This document shows, piece after piece, positions 1-6,201 of a stretch of 15,033 nucleotides of DNA (its first letter is position 1; every line of letters begins with the position of its first letter). Location of the stretch: contig CAYQQR010000063.1 in assembly GCA_964420035.1 (NCBI GenBank), forward strand, positions 1-15,033, written 5' to 3'. The DNA comes from CAYQQR01 sp964420035 (GTDB taxonomy: Bacteria; Bacteroidota; Bacteroidia; Bacteroidales; SM23-62). The translations under genes were made by a program, and so were the position numbers. Under the pieces are notes generated by a model that was not told where the DNA came from, made no database searches, and saw nothing but the letters and a program-made list of their open reading frames with translations.

Positions 1-60
1 CTGAGACCTTGAGACGCTGAGACCTTGAGACGCTGAGACCTTGAGACGCTGAGACATTGA
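1..60. repeat. GAGAC octamer tandem array at left edge
   Basis: The first 60 bases are about seven units of a degenerate 8-bp repeat, alternating CTGAGACC and TTGAGACG, with the last unit decaying to TTGAAACA just before actD. Nothing in it looks coding. The right edge ends in a related array on the opposite strand, so both arrays point the same way relative to the operon they precede. It probably marks an assembly break at a dispersed repeat. Confidence 0.9.
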
Positions 61-71
61 AACATTCTGAT

Positions 72-603
72 ATGAAGAAATACTTAATCGGGATTTTTGA
101 CGACGAGTTTACAATGGTCGAGGCGATGGAGGAGTTCAAGGAGCGCCGGATCGAACTGGAAGAAACCTATACCCCCTACCCGGTGCATGAGGTGATCCAC
201 CTGATGGGCAAGCGGTCGAAGCTCCAGGTCGCCGCTTATTTCTACGGATTGTTCGGGGCCCTGGCCGTCCTGGCCTTTCTTTATTACACCTCGGTGATCG
301 ATTGGCCGATCAATTACGGGGGGTAAGCCTTTCAATGCTTTTCCCTCCTTCCTGATCATCACCATTGTGCTTACCATATTCATTGTGACCATCGCCAGTC
401 TGGGTACTTTCTCGGCCCGCGCCAAACTATGGCCCGGATCGAAGAAGCACAGGATCTTCGATGAGCGGGGTACCGACGATAAGTTTGTCATCGTGTTTGC
501 TTCGGACGAAAAAACCGGTGCAGAGCAGGAGAGGGAAGTACTCAAAATATTCAAAAAGCATCATGCTTCAGAAGTATATGATAAGAATGAAGATGAACTT
601 TAG
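72..603 (+). CDS. actD: Alternative complex III subunit ActD, frameshifted
   Basis: ActD is a small membrane subunit of alternative complex III (ACIII), the quinol:cytochrome c/oxidase reductase that stands in for the bc1 complex in many Bacteroidota. The N-terminal part (72-326) has the family's opening, KKYLIGIFDDE, then TYTPYPVHE at about residues 32-40, a first membrane helix at about 52-75, and the DWPINYGG turn. The family normally continues directly with GKPF..PSF, but here the frame stops with TAA at 324-326. The continuation (KPFNAFPSF, a second helix, then RGTDDKFVI) lies in another frame and ends at 603. A six-G run at 318-323 explains this: five Gs would restore a 176-residue protein of normal length. 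ATG at 72 is preferred to the TTG at 57. The gene overlaps actE. Sequencing error, true mutation and slippage cannot be separated from sequence alone. Confidence 0.85.
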
Positions 604-1183
604 ACATGGGAAGCGCAGCGGTCGGTTGTTTGGTATGGCAGCATTAGCAGGCCTGCTGATCCTGGCCGGTTGCGACCATGACCGTAACCACCCGGGATGG
701 GATTATTTTCCTGACATGTTCTATTCACCGGCTTACGAGACCTATGCTCCCAACCCCAATACGGAAAAGGGAAGGACCATGCCGGAGCCGGTACCCGGCA
801 CCGTTCCCAGGGAAATGATCCCTTTCGATTATGAAAAAACAGAAGAAGATATGATACGGGCCGGGAAGGAACTGAAGAATCCGCTTCCGGTTACTGAAGC
901 CCATGTGGAAAGGGGAAAGGTAGCTTACGAATATTTTTGTATCAGTTGCCATGGAGACAAAGGAGACGGCGAGGGTTACCTGTATACGCGGGGTTGGTAT
1001 GCCTATCCTCCTGCCTCGTTGATCAATGAAAAAATGATTGCCAAGCCGGAGGGAGAGATATATCATTCAATAACGGTAGGTTACGGTATCATGGGTGCGC
1101 ACGGACCCCTGATCAGGCCGGATGACCGTTGGAAGATCATCCATTATATTCGTGAAGAATTGCAGGATGCAGGGACGGAATAA
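587..1183 (+). CDS. actE: Alternative complex III subunit ActE, lipoprotein cytochrome c
   Basis: ActE is the mono-heme cytochrome c subunit of ACIII that takes electrons towards the terminal oxidase on the outer face of the inner membrane. With the start at 587 the 198-residue product has a basic N-terminus, a hydrophobic stretch and a lipobox LAGC with Cys29, so it should be lipid-anchored. The single heme motif is CISCH (Cys118, Cys121, His122) followed by GDKGDGEG. Met169 in GYGIMGAHG is the likely sixth ligand, and the conserved DDRWKIIHYIRE helix closes the domain. Three in-frame ATGs (578, 587, 593) are possible, and all overlap the end of actD, which suggests translational coupling. 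The gene appears intact. Confidence 0.93.
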   Translation: MKMNFRHGKRSGRLFGMAALAGLLILAGCDHDRNHPGWDYFPDMFYSPAYETYAPNPNTEKGRTMPEPVPGTVPREMIPFDYEKTEEDMIRAGKELKNPLPVTEAHVERGKVAYEYFCISCHGDKGDGEGYLYTRGWYAYPPASLINEKMIAKPEGEIYHSITVGYGIMGAHGPLIRPDDRWKIIHYIREELQDAGTE

Positions 1184-1198
1184 TAAAGATACTATGCG

Positions 1199-2359
1199 AT
1201 GAAGGACCCAATCAAACGGACCCCCTTATTTAAGATTGCCTGCTTTGTCCTCCTGGCCTTAGGAGCAGGCGCTTTCGTTTATGGGTTCATCCGTGAACCG
1301 GACCGGACCTGGGCCAATTACCTTCTGAACAATTACTATTTTCTTTCCCTGTCCCTGGGTGCGGCATTTTTCTATGCCTTGCAGTACATTACCCAATCGG
1401 GCTGGTCGGCCGGGTTCAAAAGGATCCCCGAAGCCTTCATGTCCTACATACCTGTTGCGGCCGTTTTCTTCATTCTCCTTTATTTCGGTATGAAGAACCT
1501 GTATCACTGGACCCATCCCGAAGCGATCGCTCATGATGAACTGATCGCTTACAAGTCGCCTTACCTGAATGTTCCCTTTTTCTATATACGGCTGATCGTT
1601 TTCTTCGGTGCCTGGATCCTGATGACCCGCGTATTGCGCCGGCAATCCCTGAAAGAGGATGAGACGGGGGAACTGAAATATTTTCACAAGCTGAAATTCA
1701 ACAGCCGGATACTGATCTTCATCCTGGCCATCAGCATGAGCCTGGCGGCCATCGACTGGATCAAGTCGATCGATGTGCATTGGTTCAGCACCATCTTTGC
1801 CGTCAAGAATTTTGTAATGGCTTTTTACCATGCTTCCGCCATCATTTTCCTCACGGTCTTTATTCTCTATAAACGGGGCTACTTCAGCTTTCTGAACGGC
1901 TGTCACCTGCATGATTTCACCCGTTATATTTTCATACTGGCCATCATATGGGGTTATTTGTGGTTTGCCCAGTTCATGCTTATCTGGTACGGCAATATCC
2001 CTGAAGAGACCGTCTACTATGTCGAACGCTGGCAGGCAGACTTCAAAGTGTTGTTCTATGTCAACATCCTGATCAACTGGTTCATCCCCTTCGTGGTGTT
2101 GTTGCCCACCAGGACCAGCAGGAACATGACGGTCATCACCGCGGTGATCCTGCTTCTGATCCCGGGTCAGTATATCGACCTCTATTTACAGATCATGCCG
2201 GGCACTATGGGCAGGGCTGCTTTCGGATTTATTGAAGCGGGGACCTTCCTGGGTTACGCCGGCTTGTTCGCCCTGGTGGCAGGTTATGCCTTAAGCCGCG
2301 CCCCGCTGATCGCGAAGAAGCATCCTTACCTGGAAGAGAGCTTGCAGCATCAATTTTAG
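1199..2359 (+). CDS. actF: Alternative complex III subunit ActF, quinone-binding membrane subunit
   Basis: ActF is one of the two NrfD-like polytopic subunits of ACIII (ActC is the other). It spans the membrane about ten times and takes part in quinol binding and energy coupling. The 386-residue product shows family signatures: TWANYLLNNYYFLSLSLGAAFF near residues 38-59, GWSAGFKRIPEAF at about 68-80, AAIDWIKSIDVHWFSTIF in the middle, a CHLHD motif, and WFAQFMLIWYGNIPEETVYY. The ATG at 1199 lies 15 bases after the actE stop, so it belongs to the same transcript. It is the last gene of the operon; a repeat-built hairpin region follows. No lesion was seen. The partner subunits ActA, ActB and ActC are not in the window. 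Confidence 0.93.
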   Translation: MKDPIKRTPLFKIACFVLLALGAGAFVYGFIREPDRTWANYLLNNYYFLSLSLGAAFFYALQYITQSGWSAGFKRIPEAFMSYIPVAAVFFILLYFGMKNLYHWTHPEAIAHDELIAYKSPYLNVPFFYIRLIVFFGAWILMTRVLRRQSLKEDETGELKYFHKLKFNSRILIFILAISMSLAAIDWIKSIDVHWFSTIFAVKNFVMAFYHASAIIFLTVFILYKRGYFSFLNGCHLHDFTRYIFILAIIWGYLWFAQFMLIWYGNIPEETVYYVERWQADFKVLFYVNILINWFIPFVVLLPTRTSRNMTVITAVILLLIPGQYIDLYLQIMPGTMGRAAFGFIEAGTFLGYAGLFALVAGYALSRAPLIAKKHPYLEESLQHQF

Positions 2360-2372
2360 CTCGCTGCTCGAG

Positions 2373-2476
2373 GGTTCCTTGGTTTCTTGGCTCCTTGGTT
2401 CGTTCAATGGTTCATAAGTTAATAGGTTCTTGGAAAATTGGGAACTTAAAAACCTTTGAACTAACGAACTAAGGAA
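2373..2476. repeat. 8-bp-periodic intergenic element, possible bidirectional terminator
   Basis: This stretch can be cut into 13 consecutive octamers. The left units are variants of GGTTCCTT (GGTTTCTT, GGCTCCTT, GGTTCGTT, then units ending in GTT). The right units end in GAA (CCTTTGAA, CTAACGAA, CTAAGGAA). The halves are roughly reverse complementary, for example GTTCCTT against AAGGAAC and GTTCGTT against AACGAAC, so the transcript could form a long imperfect hairpin. It fills the space between convergent actF and the symporter gene and touches the symporter stop codon. A terminator role is inferred from position and pairing. Confidence 0.65.
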
Positions 2477-3355
2477 CTATTTATTCACTGGTCTGAATTT
2501 CCGCACGAGATAGCCGAACAGCAAGGTGCTGAAGAAGGAGAAGGAACCGTAGACTACGGCGACCAGCGACATTTCCGGGCTGCCCAGCAGGGTGCTGGCA
2601 ACAAAAATAGCCAGGGTACTGTTCTGCAGTCCAACCTCGACTGCGATGGTATATTGATTATCGCGGGTCAAACTCATTACATGGCCCACAATGATCCCGG
2701 TTGCCATCGACAGGATATTCAAGGCAAAGGTCCATGGGAATATCCTTAGGTAGATACCAATATCCGTCGTTTCCGGGTCCTGTTCCAGAAATATGACGCC
2801 TGCATATACACCCAGGAGTAATATGGGAAGGATATACCGGAGCGGATTCTCAACCTTGACGGCAAACTTTGTTTTCCAGTGCCTGAGGGTAACCCCCAAA
2901 GATGCCGGTACCACCGTCAGTATAAAGATCTTAAAAATGGTATCCGCGAAGGGCAAGTGAAACTCAGTTTGCTGGTGCATGAACACGAAAAGGCCCAGCC
3001 CGACGATAAGTGGGATCGTAAAGATCGTAATAATACCATTGATCACGGTTATGGACAAGGACAATGCTACATTACCCCGCAATATGAAGTTTACCAGGTT
3101 GGCCGTAGCTCCACCCGGGCAGGCAGCAATGATGATAAGCCCGATCTTATAAACGGGTTCCAGGTGGGTCAGTGTTGATAAGCCAAAGGCAATCAGGGGG
3201 AGAAGTAACAGCTGACTCAGCAGTCCGGTGATCAGTGCCCTGGGATAAAGGGCAATATTCTTAAAATCCTCGGTCGTCAGTGAAAGGCCCAGGCCAAAGG
3301 TGATGATGACCAGGGTAATGGGTAATAGAAGATCTGAAAAAATGTTATCAGGCAT
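2477..3355 (-). CDS. Bile acid:sodium symporter (BASS) family transporter
   Basis: This is a sodium-coupled secondary transporter of the BASS family (PF01758), which imports bile acids, pyruvate, pantothenate or other organic anions; the substrate here cannot be told. The 292-residue product is almost wholly membrane-embedded, with nine or ten predicted helices. It shows the family's two discontinuous-helix motifs: CPGGATAN at about residues 79-86 followed by GNVALSLSIT, and EVGLQNSTLA at about 240-249, which supplies sodium-binding Glu, Gln and Asn. The start at 3355 (MPDNIFSDLLLP) is chosen over 3400 because the longer form adds an uncharacteristic extension and runs through a palindrome. 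It is convergent with actF and divergent from the CPBP gene, with no obvious link to either. Confidence 0.88.
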   Translation of the reverse strand: MPDNIFSDLLLPITLVIITFGLGLSLTTEDFKNIALYPRALITGLLSQLLLLPLIAFGLSTLTHLEPVYKIGLIIIAACPGGATANLVNFILRGNVALSLSITVINGIITIFTIPLIVGLGLFVFMHQQTEFHLPFADTIFKIFILTVVPASLGVTLRHWKTKFAVKVENPLRYILPILLLGVYAGVIFLEQDPETTDIGIYLRIFPWTFALNILSMATGIIVGHVMSLTRDNQYTIAVEVGLQNSTLAIFVASTLLGSPEMSLVAVVYGSFSFFSTLLFGYLVRKFRPVNK

Positions 3356-3393
3356 CAGTTTAACAGGAATTGTTAATTTAATTAAACAGATTT

Positions 3394-3414
3394 CCATCAA
3401 AATCGTTTTGATGG
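3394..3414. promoter_or_regulatory. Perfect 21-bp palindrome between divergent genes
   Basis: Two exact 9-base arms, CCATCAAAA and TTTTGATGG, flank a TCG centre. The site lies 39 bases upstream of the symporter start and 36 bases upstream of the CPBP start. It could be an operator read by a dimeric regulator or a small hairpin. Each arm holds TTTTG on one strand, which resembles the Bacteroidota -33 promoter element (TTTG). No regulator gene lies next to it. Confidence 0.5.
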
Positions 3415-3450
3415 TATCCGGAAATTTTTAAAGCCGGCAATATACAAAAT

Positions 3451-4119
3451 ATGGATATAAAGCTAGCTGAAAAGAATCAAACCCAGGTAGGCCTCTACAG
3501 AAAATTATGGCTTTCCATAGAGATGGTCCTGCTCTTTGTGGGAATCCCTTTGTTGTATTATTTTGAATATATTCCTTTTCATAAAAGTCTGCCTTTGCTG
3601 GCAATATTCCTGGTCTGCCTGGTATATCTCATCAAAAATCCCGATTTCGAAAGGAAAAACTTTGCTTTCAATAATTTCAAAGGATGGAACACCCTGATCA
3701 GCCGCTTCATAGCATTTGCTTTGGTGACAACCGTCCTCGTGCTGATATTTATTCCGGATGAATTTATGTTTATGCCCACCTATCTGCCTTTGATCTGGAT
3801 CGTTATCCTGACAGGCTATCCGGTCTGGTCGGCCTTTCCCCAGGAATTGATCTACAGGGCTTTTTTCTTTCAGCGTTACGGGGTTTTATTCAAAAACAAG
3901 TGGGTGATGATCCTTGTCAATGCCACTTTGTTCTCATTCAGTCACATCATCTTTAACAACTGGCTGGCTATCGCGCTCACCTTTTTCGGAGGGATCCTCT
4001 TTGCATTCACCTACCTTAGGAGTAAATCGCTCCTGGTTGTTTTTTTCGAACACATGATCTATGGAAATTTCATCTTCACCATTGGCATTGGGCAGTATTT
4101 CTATCAGCCCATGGCCTAG
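3451..4119 (+). CDS. CPBP-family intramembrane metalloprotease homologue (Abi/Rce1-like)
   Basis: CPBP proteins are integral-membrane glutamate/histidine proteases related to Rce1 CAAX prenyl endopeptidase; bacterial members serve in signalling, bacteriocin immunity or unknown roles. The 222-residue product has about six to seven hydrophobic helices. The expected motifs are recognisable. PQELIYR at residues 130-136 corresponds to EExxxR, but Gln replaces the first Glu. FSFSH at 161-165 matches FxxxH, and His201 with Asn206 in EHMIYGN matches the last motif. The second Glu, the Arg and both His remain, so activity is possible but not certain. Its TAG stop shares the CTAG tetranucleotide with the stop of the convergent receiver gene, leaving no room for a terminator. 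Confidence 0.8.
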   Translation: MDIKLAEKNQTQVGLYRKLWLSIEMVLLFVGIPLLYYFEYIPFHKSLPLLAIFLVCLVYLIKNPDFERKNFAFNNFKGWNTLISRFIAFALVTTVLVLIFIPDEFMFMPTYLPLIWIVILTGYPVWSAFPQELIYRAFFFQRYGVLFKNKWVMILVNATLFSFSHIIFNNWLAIALTFFGGILFAFTYLRSKSLLVVFFEHMIYGNFIFTIGIGQYFYQPMA

Positions 4120-4523
4120 ATTGCGGGTGTGTATCCTTCCAGGTATTTTCTGATTTCCCGGATCAATATCTCGGGGTGAAGCGGCTTGGTGATGATGCCG
4201 TTGCAACCGGAGGCAAGCAGTTTGTCCCGTTCATAATCGATCACGTAGGCTGTCTGGGCGATCACCGGTACTTTCGGATTGATCTTTCTGATGGCCCTGG
4301 TGGCTTCCAGGCCATCCAGCACGGGCATCTGTATATCCATCAGGATGAGATTAATGTCATCCTGATTTTTTATGGCATTGACGGCGTCTTCACCATTTCT
4401 TGCCCAGACCAGTTTGGCACCGGTCCTTTTCAGGATGGCATCGATAAGAATATAATTCGTTGCTACATCTTCGGCTACCAGAATGGTCTTGTCGGACCAG
4501 TCCGTATCTGTCAATGCGATCAT
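4116..4523 (-). CDS. Stand-alone response regulator receiver domain protein
   Basis: This is a 135-residue CheY-like receiver with no output domain. The key residues are all present: acidic pair Glu18-Asp19 in VAEDVATN, phosphoacceptor Asp63 in LILMDIQMP, Thr91 in VIAQTAY and Lys113 in GIITKPL. The sequence is of the type found at the C-terminus of hybrid histidine kinases (MDIQMPVLDGLEATRAIR), so it may receive phosphate from a hybrid kinase encoded elsewhere and act by protein contact. No kinase is in the window. It is the last of five minus-strand genes with gaps of 5-50 bases, so it probably shares a transcript with the GG-leader peptide gene at 6039. Confidence 0.9.
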   Translation of the reverse strand: MIALTDTDWSDKTILVAEDVATNYILIDAILKRTGAKLVWARNGEDAVNAIKNQDDINLILMDIQMPVLDGLEATRAIRKINPKVPVIAQTAYVIDYERDKLLASGCNGIITKPLHPEILIREIRKYLEGYTPAI

Positions 4524-4573
4524 GGAACAAACAGGGTTATGTGCAAAAGTATACTGGGAATGAGGATCAAAGG

Positions 4574-5032
4574 TTACGCGAAATGATCTTTTTCTGTATC
4601 CGCGATGTTGAAATCAGAGAAAAATTTTTCCTTTGCCGGCTTTTGAAGGATGAACAGGAAGATCAACAGCAATACCGGGGCCAGGATCAGTAAGTCGGCG
4701 GTAAGCAAGAGGATGACCTCGCAGGTAAAAGTGCTGAATTCTACAGCCGAGAGCTTTATCAGGCAGGCTTTACGATAGTTAAAAAGCTTTGCTTCAGGGG
4801 CAGGGGCGCTTTGTTTTGCAATTCTTTTATACAGAGCATTGGATATGACAATGGCAAGGATCACCAGCACGATCATCAGAATCTTCAGCTGAAGATGCTG
4901 ATCCGGGTTTAAGTTTACAGGGGGACCGGCGCTGCGGACGATATAAAATACATAGATAAGGAAAGCAGCAATGAACAGCAGCATGGTCCAGAAGAAGAAT
5001 TGCAGTTGCTTAAAAACAGCTTTTGGTTCCAT
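4574..5032 (-). CDS. Small four-helix membrane protein of unknown function
   Basis: No family was recognised with confidence. The 152-residue product begins MEPKAVFKQLQFFFW and has four hydrophobic stretches: about residues 9-31, 50-70, and two close together at about 90-135. A polar C-terminal tail of about 18 residues follows. The pattern resembles uncharacterised 4-TM proteins seen in Bacteroidota. ATG at 5032 is chosen because the 33-residue upstream extension (to 5131) is polar, unlike a membrane-protein leader, and would overlap the preceding gene. The gene sits between the 143-residue helical protein and the receiver gene, 50 bases upstream of the latter, so it is likely in the same operon. 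Confidence 0.7.
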   Translation of the reverse strand: MEPKAVFKQLQFFFWTMLLFIAAFLIYVFYIVRSAGPPVNLNPDQHLQLKILMIVLVILAIVISNALYKRIAKQSAPAPEAKLFNYRKACLIKLSAVEFSTFTCEVILLLTADLLILAPVLLLIFLFILQKPAKEKFFSDFNIADTEKDHFA

Positions 5033-5072
5033 AGAAATATAAACATGATCCCCGCTAAGATAAGCAAAAGGA

Positions 5073-5504
5073 TCACCTGGATAACATCCATTGCAGTCCT
5101 GAAATGAAATGTCCGGATTTTTCTCCTGCACGATATATTTGGTTTTCGTTGTTCTCCAGACTTTCTTTCAGGGTCTTTATTATGTTTCTTATTTCTGTTG
5201 GATCGGTATTGCCGTTAAGTTTTAACTGTTCTTCGGCTTTGTTCACCAAATACTTAATGGCGGAAACCGGCGAATGGGTCTCCATCAGGACATACAAGTC
5301 GATCAGCAGCTGGCGCTTCTTCCCGTCCGGGGTCATATGGGAACGGAACAGGGTACTGAATTGTTCCTTGACCTGATCAGGCAGATAGGCCGATTCGTCC
5401 AGCACGGTATCGAATGTATATTTCTTGTCCGATTCACTGTCGTTCCCGATAAACAGCCACACCGCGAGCAGATTCGTTATCTCCCTGAATTCATATTTAT
5501 CCAT
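5073..5504 (-). CDS. Hypothetical soluble helical protein
   Basis: This 143-residue protein was not recognised. It has no signal peptide or membrane segment and is rich in charged, helix-favouring sequence. Its second half (residues about 85-125, including KAEEQLKL and IKTLKESLENNENQI) could form a coiled coil. The start ATG at 5504 follows the upstream gene's stop by only five bases, which argues for co-translation and a joint role. The C-terminal residues (GLQWMLSR) are not obviously constrained. Located in the operon led by the GG-leader peptide, it may be a partner of that peptide or of the neighbouring 128-residue protein, but nothing in the sequence shows a biochemical activity. Confidence 0.65.
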   Translation of the reverse strand: MDKYEFREITNLLAVWLFIGNDSESDKKYTFDTVLDESAYLPDQVKEQFSTLFRSHMTPDGKKRQLLIDLYVLMETHSPVSAIKYLVNKAEEQLKLNGNTDPTEIRNIIKTLKESLENNENQIYRAGEKSGHFISGLQWMLSR

Positions 5505-5509
5505 CGTGT

Positions 5510-5896
5510 TCAGCGTTTTGCATGCATGTTATGAAATTCATTCAGCCAGCCCGAAAACCGGGAGAGCGCTTCGGCAGTCTGCTGTTTCTCCTCTTTTACA
5601 AGCATTTTCATATTCTCCAGGCCCGACAGGATGCGGTCCAGGAGTTCCAGTTTGTCCATACTGCTTGTGATCTGATCCGGATCGACCAGGGTCGGATATT
5701 CTTCCTCCATCGTTCTCAGGTTTTCTCTTAACTCCTCGATGTTCAGCTTTGATTGAACCATAGGGGTCTCCTTGAGGGGAATCCTCCCCTGCCGGTTCAT
5801 CCGGTTCACCATGAGTTCCAGGGAAGAGCAAATGGCTTCCAGTACCCTCTTCCCCGGTTCATGATGCCTGATATGAATATTCAGGTTTTCGGTCAT
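5510..5896 (-). CDS. Hypothetical helical protein downstream of GG-leader peptide gene
   Basis: This 128-residue product was not recognised. It is predicted to be soluble and mostly alpha-helical, with a central acidic stretch (NLRTMEEEYPTLVDPDQ) and a C-terminal helix, and has no signal peptide or membrane helix. ATG at 5896 (MTENLNIHIRH) is preferred to a TTG at 5914 that overlaps the peptide gene's stop. It lies 14 bases after that stop and five bases before the next gene. The tight packing suggests that peptide, this protein and the 143-residue protein are made together. A role in binding or escorting the peptide is possible but unsupported. Confidence 0.68.
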   Translation of the reverse strand: MTENLNIHIRHHEPGKRVLEAICSSLELMVNRMNRQGRIPLKETPMVQSKLNIEELRENLRTMEEEYPTLVDPDQITSSMDKLELLDRILSGLENMKMLVKEEKQQTAEALSRFSGWLNEFHNMHAKR

Positions 5897-5910
5897 GGCG
5901 AATGTTTTGA

Positions 5911-6039
5911 TCAACCTTTTCCGGGGGGATCTCCGCCGGGTGGAGGTTCGGTACCGTCCCCGCCCCGGATCCGCAAAAGCTGATCCTTGGTCAGTTGATC
6001 TTCAAAATAGCTTTCCAAAATTTCAATCATACTTTTCAT
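5911..6039 (-). CDS. 42-residue double-glycine-leader peptide (putative RiPP-like or secreted precursor)
   Basis: This short gene heads the minus-strand operon. The product begins MKSMIEILESYFEDQ, continues LTKDQLLRIRGG with Gly26-Gly27, and ends in a 15-residue Gly/Pro/Asp-rich tail (DGTEPPPGGDPPGKG). The pattern L-[ST]-x-[DE]-[QE]-L/M-x-x-I-x-GG is typical of double-glycine leaders in Bacteroidota peptides cut during export by C39-type peptidases or in peptides that are modified enzymatically. The core has no Cys or Ser and only one Thr, so lanthionine chemistry is unlikely. No C39 exporter or modification enzyme is in the window. It stands 162 bases from the divergent TPR-CHAT gene, whose protease-like domain could be its processing enzyme (inference). 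Seen: ORF, leader motif, operon spacing. Not shown: expression. Confidence 0.62.
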   Translation of the reverse strand: MKSMIEILESYFEDQLTKDQLLRIRGGDGTEPPPGGDPPGKG

Positions 6040-6201
6040 GATGAATCGTTTTTTTTATTTTCCTACTCTGTTATGGCTTTTCGGATACCGCTCTACTGGT
6101 TTATCCCGATTTTTGGAAAATATTACACCTGTTTTGCAATTTTTTTTGAAATATTTTTTCATGTTTGGCGGATTGCCTTAATATTCAGTAACTTCGGGGC
6201 G
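6040..6201. promoter_or_regulatory. AT-rich divergent promoter region
   Basis: These 162 bases separate the start of the GG-leader peptide gene (minus) from the likely start of the TPR-CHAT gene (plus). They are far richer in A and T than the flanking genes, with several runs of six to eight T. The plus-strand frame stays open through it, but the product would lack a sensible signal peptide at that position, so it is taken as non-coding. Promoters for both directions should lie here. No convincing TTTG/TAnnTTTG pair could be fixed on either strand. Confidence 0.5.

Noticed and set aside
84..554. Minus-strand open frame opposite actD
   Set aside because: The plus strand carries recognisable ActD on both sides of the frameshift; the antisense frame has no family resemblance.
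5753..5983. Plus-strand frame opposite the GG-leader peptide gene
   Set aside because: It has no operon context or domain, and the opposite strand has a better-supported peptide and downstream gene.
5995..6201. Longer N-terminus for the TPR-CHAT protein starting at 5995
   Set aside because: The extra 69 residues come from AT-rich divergent promoter DNA and overlap the GG-leader peptide gene. The start at 6202 gives a proper signal peptide.
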